Below, piece by piece: positions 15,464 through 15,592 of a stretch of DNA of 15,592 nt. Under the pieces are notes generated by a model. It did no database searches, was not told the DNA's origin, and worked only from the letters and a program-made list of their open reading frames with translations. Each line of letters opens with the position of its first letter. Position 1 is the first letter of the stretch. The stretch is from an uncultured Bacteroides sp. (GTDB lineage Bacteria > Bacteroidota > Bacteroidia > Bacteroidales > Bacteroidaceae): NCBI GenBank assembly GCA_959606905.1, contig CAUHML010000069.1, positions 1-15,592 on the forward strand, given 5' to 3'. A program made the translations under genes and the position numbers.

Positions 15464-15592
15464 ATGAGGAAATTGATTTTACTACTCGGATTAGTGTTAC
15501 AAGTGATTATTGTTGACGCACAGAGTGTTTCCGGCTCATTAGTTGATGAAAAAGGAAATCCTGTCAGTTTTGCTAATGTGGTATTGCTATCT
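15464..15592 (+). CDS. Outer-membrane barrel protein, paralogue 3 (5' end only)
   Basis: Forty-three codons from the ATG at 15464 stay open to the window edge. A signal peptide (MRKLILLLGLVLQVIIVDAQ) is followed by SVSGSLVDEKGNPVSFANVV, which aligns with the start of the carboxypeptidase-regulatory-like domain in the two upstream proteins. It lies 29 bases after paralogue 2. At least three copies in tandem therefore follow the maturase. Confidence 0.82.
   Translation, partial: MRKLILLLGLVLQVIIVDAQSVSGSLVDEKGNPVSFANVVLLS

Noticed and set aside
1..15592. Insertion sequence, integrase, CRISPR array or tRNA
   Set aside because: Despite the broken genes at 7442-8974, no transposase-like frame, terminal repeat pair with target duplication, regular repeat-spacer pattern or tRNA cloverleaf was found by eye.

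Overview
The window looks like a chromosomal accessory region of a gut Bacteroidales bacterium (Bacteroides or Phocaeicola type). The grounds are a DUF3244-like secreted protein, OMP_b-brl_3-type outer-membrane barrels with a carboxypeptidase-regulatory-like N-terminus, a TPR/membrane/HTH regulator, Bacteroidales-style -33/-7 promoter motifs and Bacteroidales-style double-glycine peptides. No rRNA, tRNA, CRISPR array, transposase or integrase is visible.

Minus-strand half (about 1-5204). Read 5'->3' on the minus strand, the run is: DUF3244-like secreted protein, a 79-residue HTH protein, a GT-B glycosyltransferase-like protein, a peptidase-C39 ABC exporter (ATGA overlap with the gene before it), an HlyD-type adaptor, and a double-glycine leader peptide cut off by the window edge. 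This is a peptide maturation and export operon. A strong terminator at 5293-5335 separates it from the gene before it.

Centre (5368-7263, minus). A single-gene unit encodes a TPR sensor with one membrane helix, a coiled coil and a LuxR-like C-terminal helix-turn-helix. It is a likely regulator of the locus and fires divergently from the plus-strand cluster.

Plus-strand half (7264-15592). It begins with a divergent promoter region and a perfect 11-bp hairpin. Next come a 3'-truncated radical SAM gene, a frameshifted gene of unknown function, and two inverted repeats next to a candidate promoter. An intact cluster follows: a 63-residue double-glycine precursor ending in GVGCVC, an intrinsic terminator, a full radical SAM/SPASM maturase, and at least three tandem outer-membrane barrel paralogues. 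The third runs off the window.

Synthesis. The leaders of both peptides carry the same C39 recognition pattern (Leu -12, acidic -8, Leu -7, Val -4, GG). The plus-strand precursor and maturase have no exporter of their own here. The inference is one RiPP-like locus: the SPASM enzyme modifies the Cys-ending peptide, the divergently encoded C39 exporter/HlyD removes the leader and secretes it, and the barrels act at the outer membrane. The glycosyltransferase raises the possibility of a glycosylated product. It resembles the 'GG-Bacteroidales' natural-product systems known by family models; I know of no described product for such a locus. The degraded second radical SAM gene suggests a remodelled cluster.
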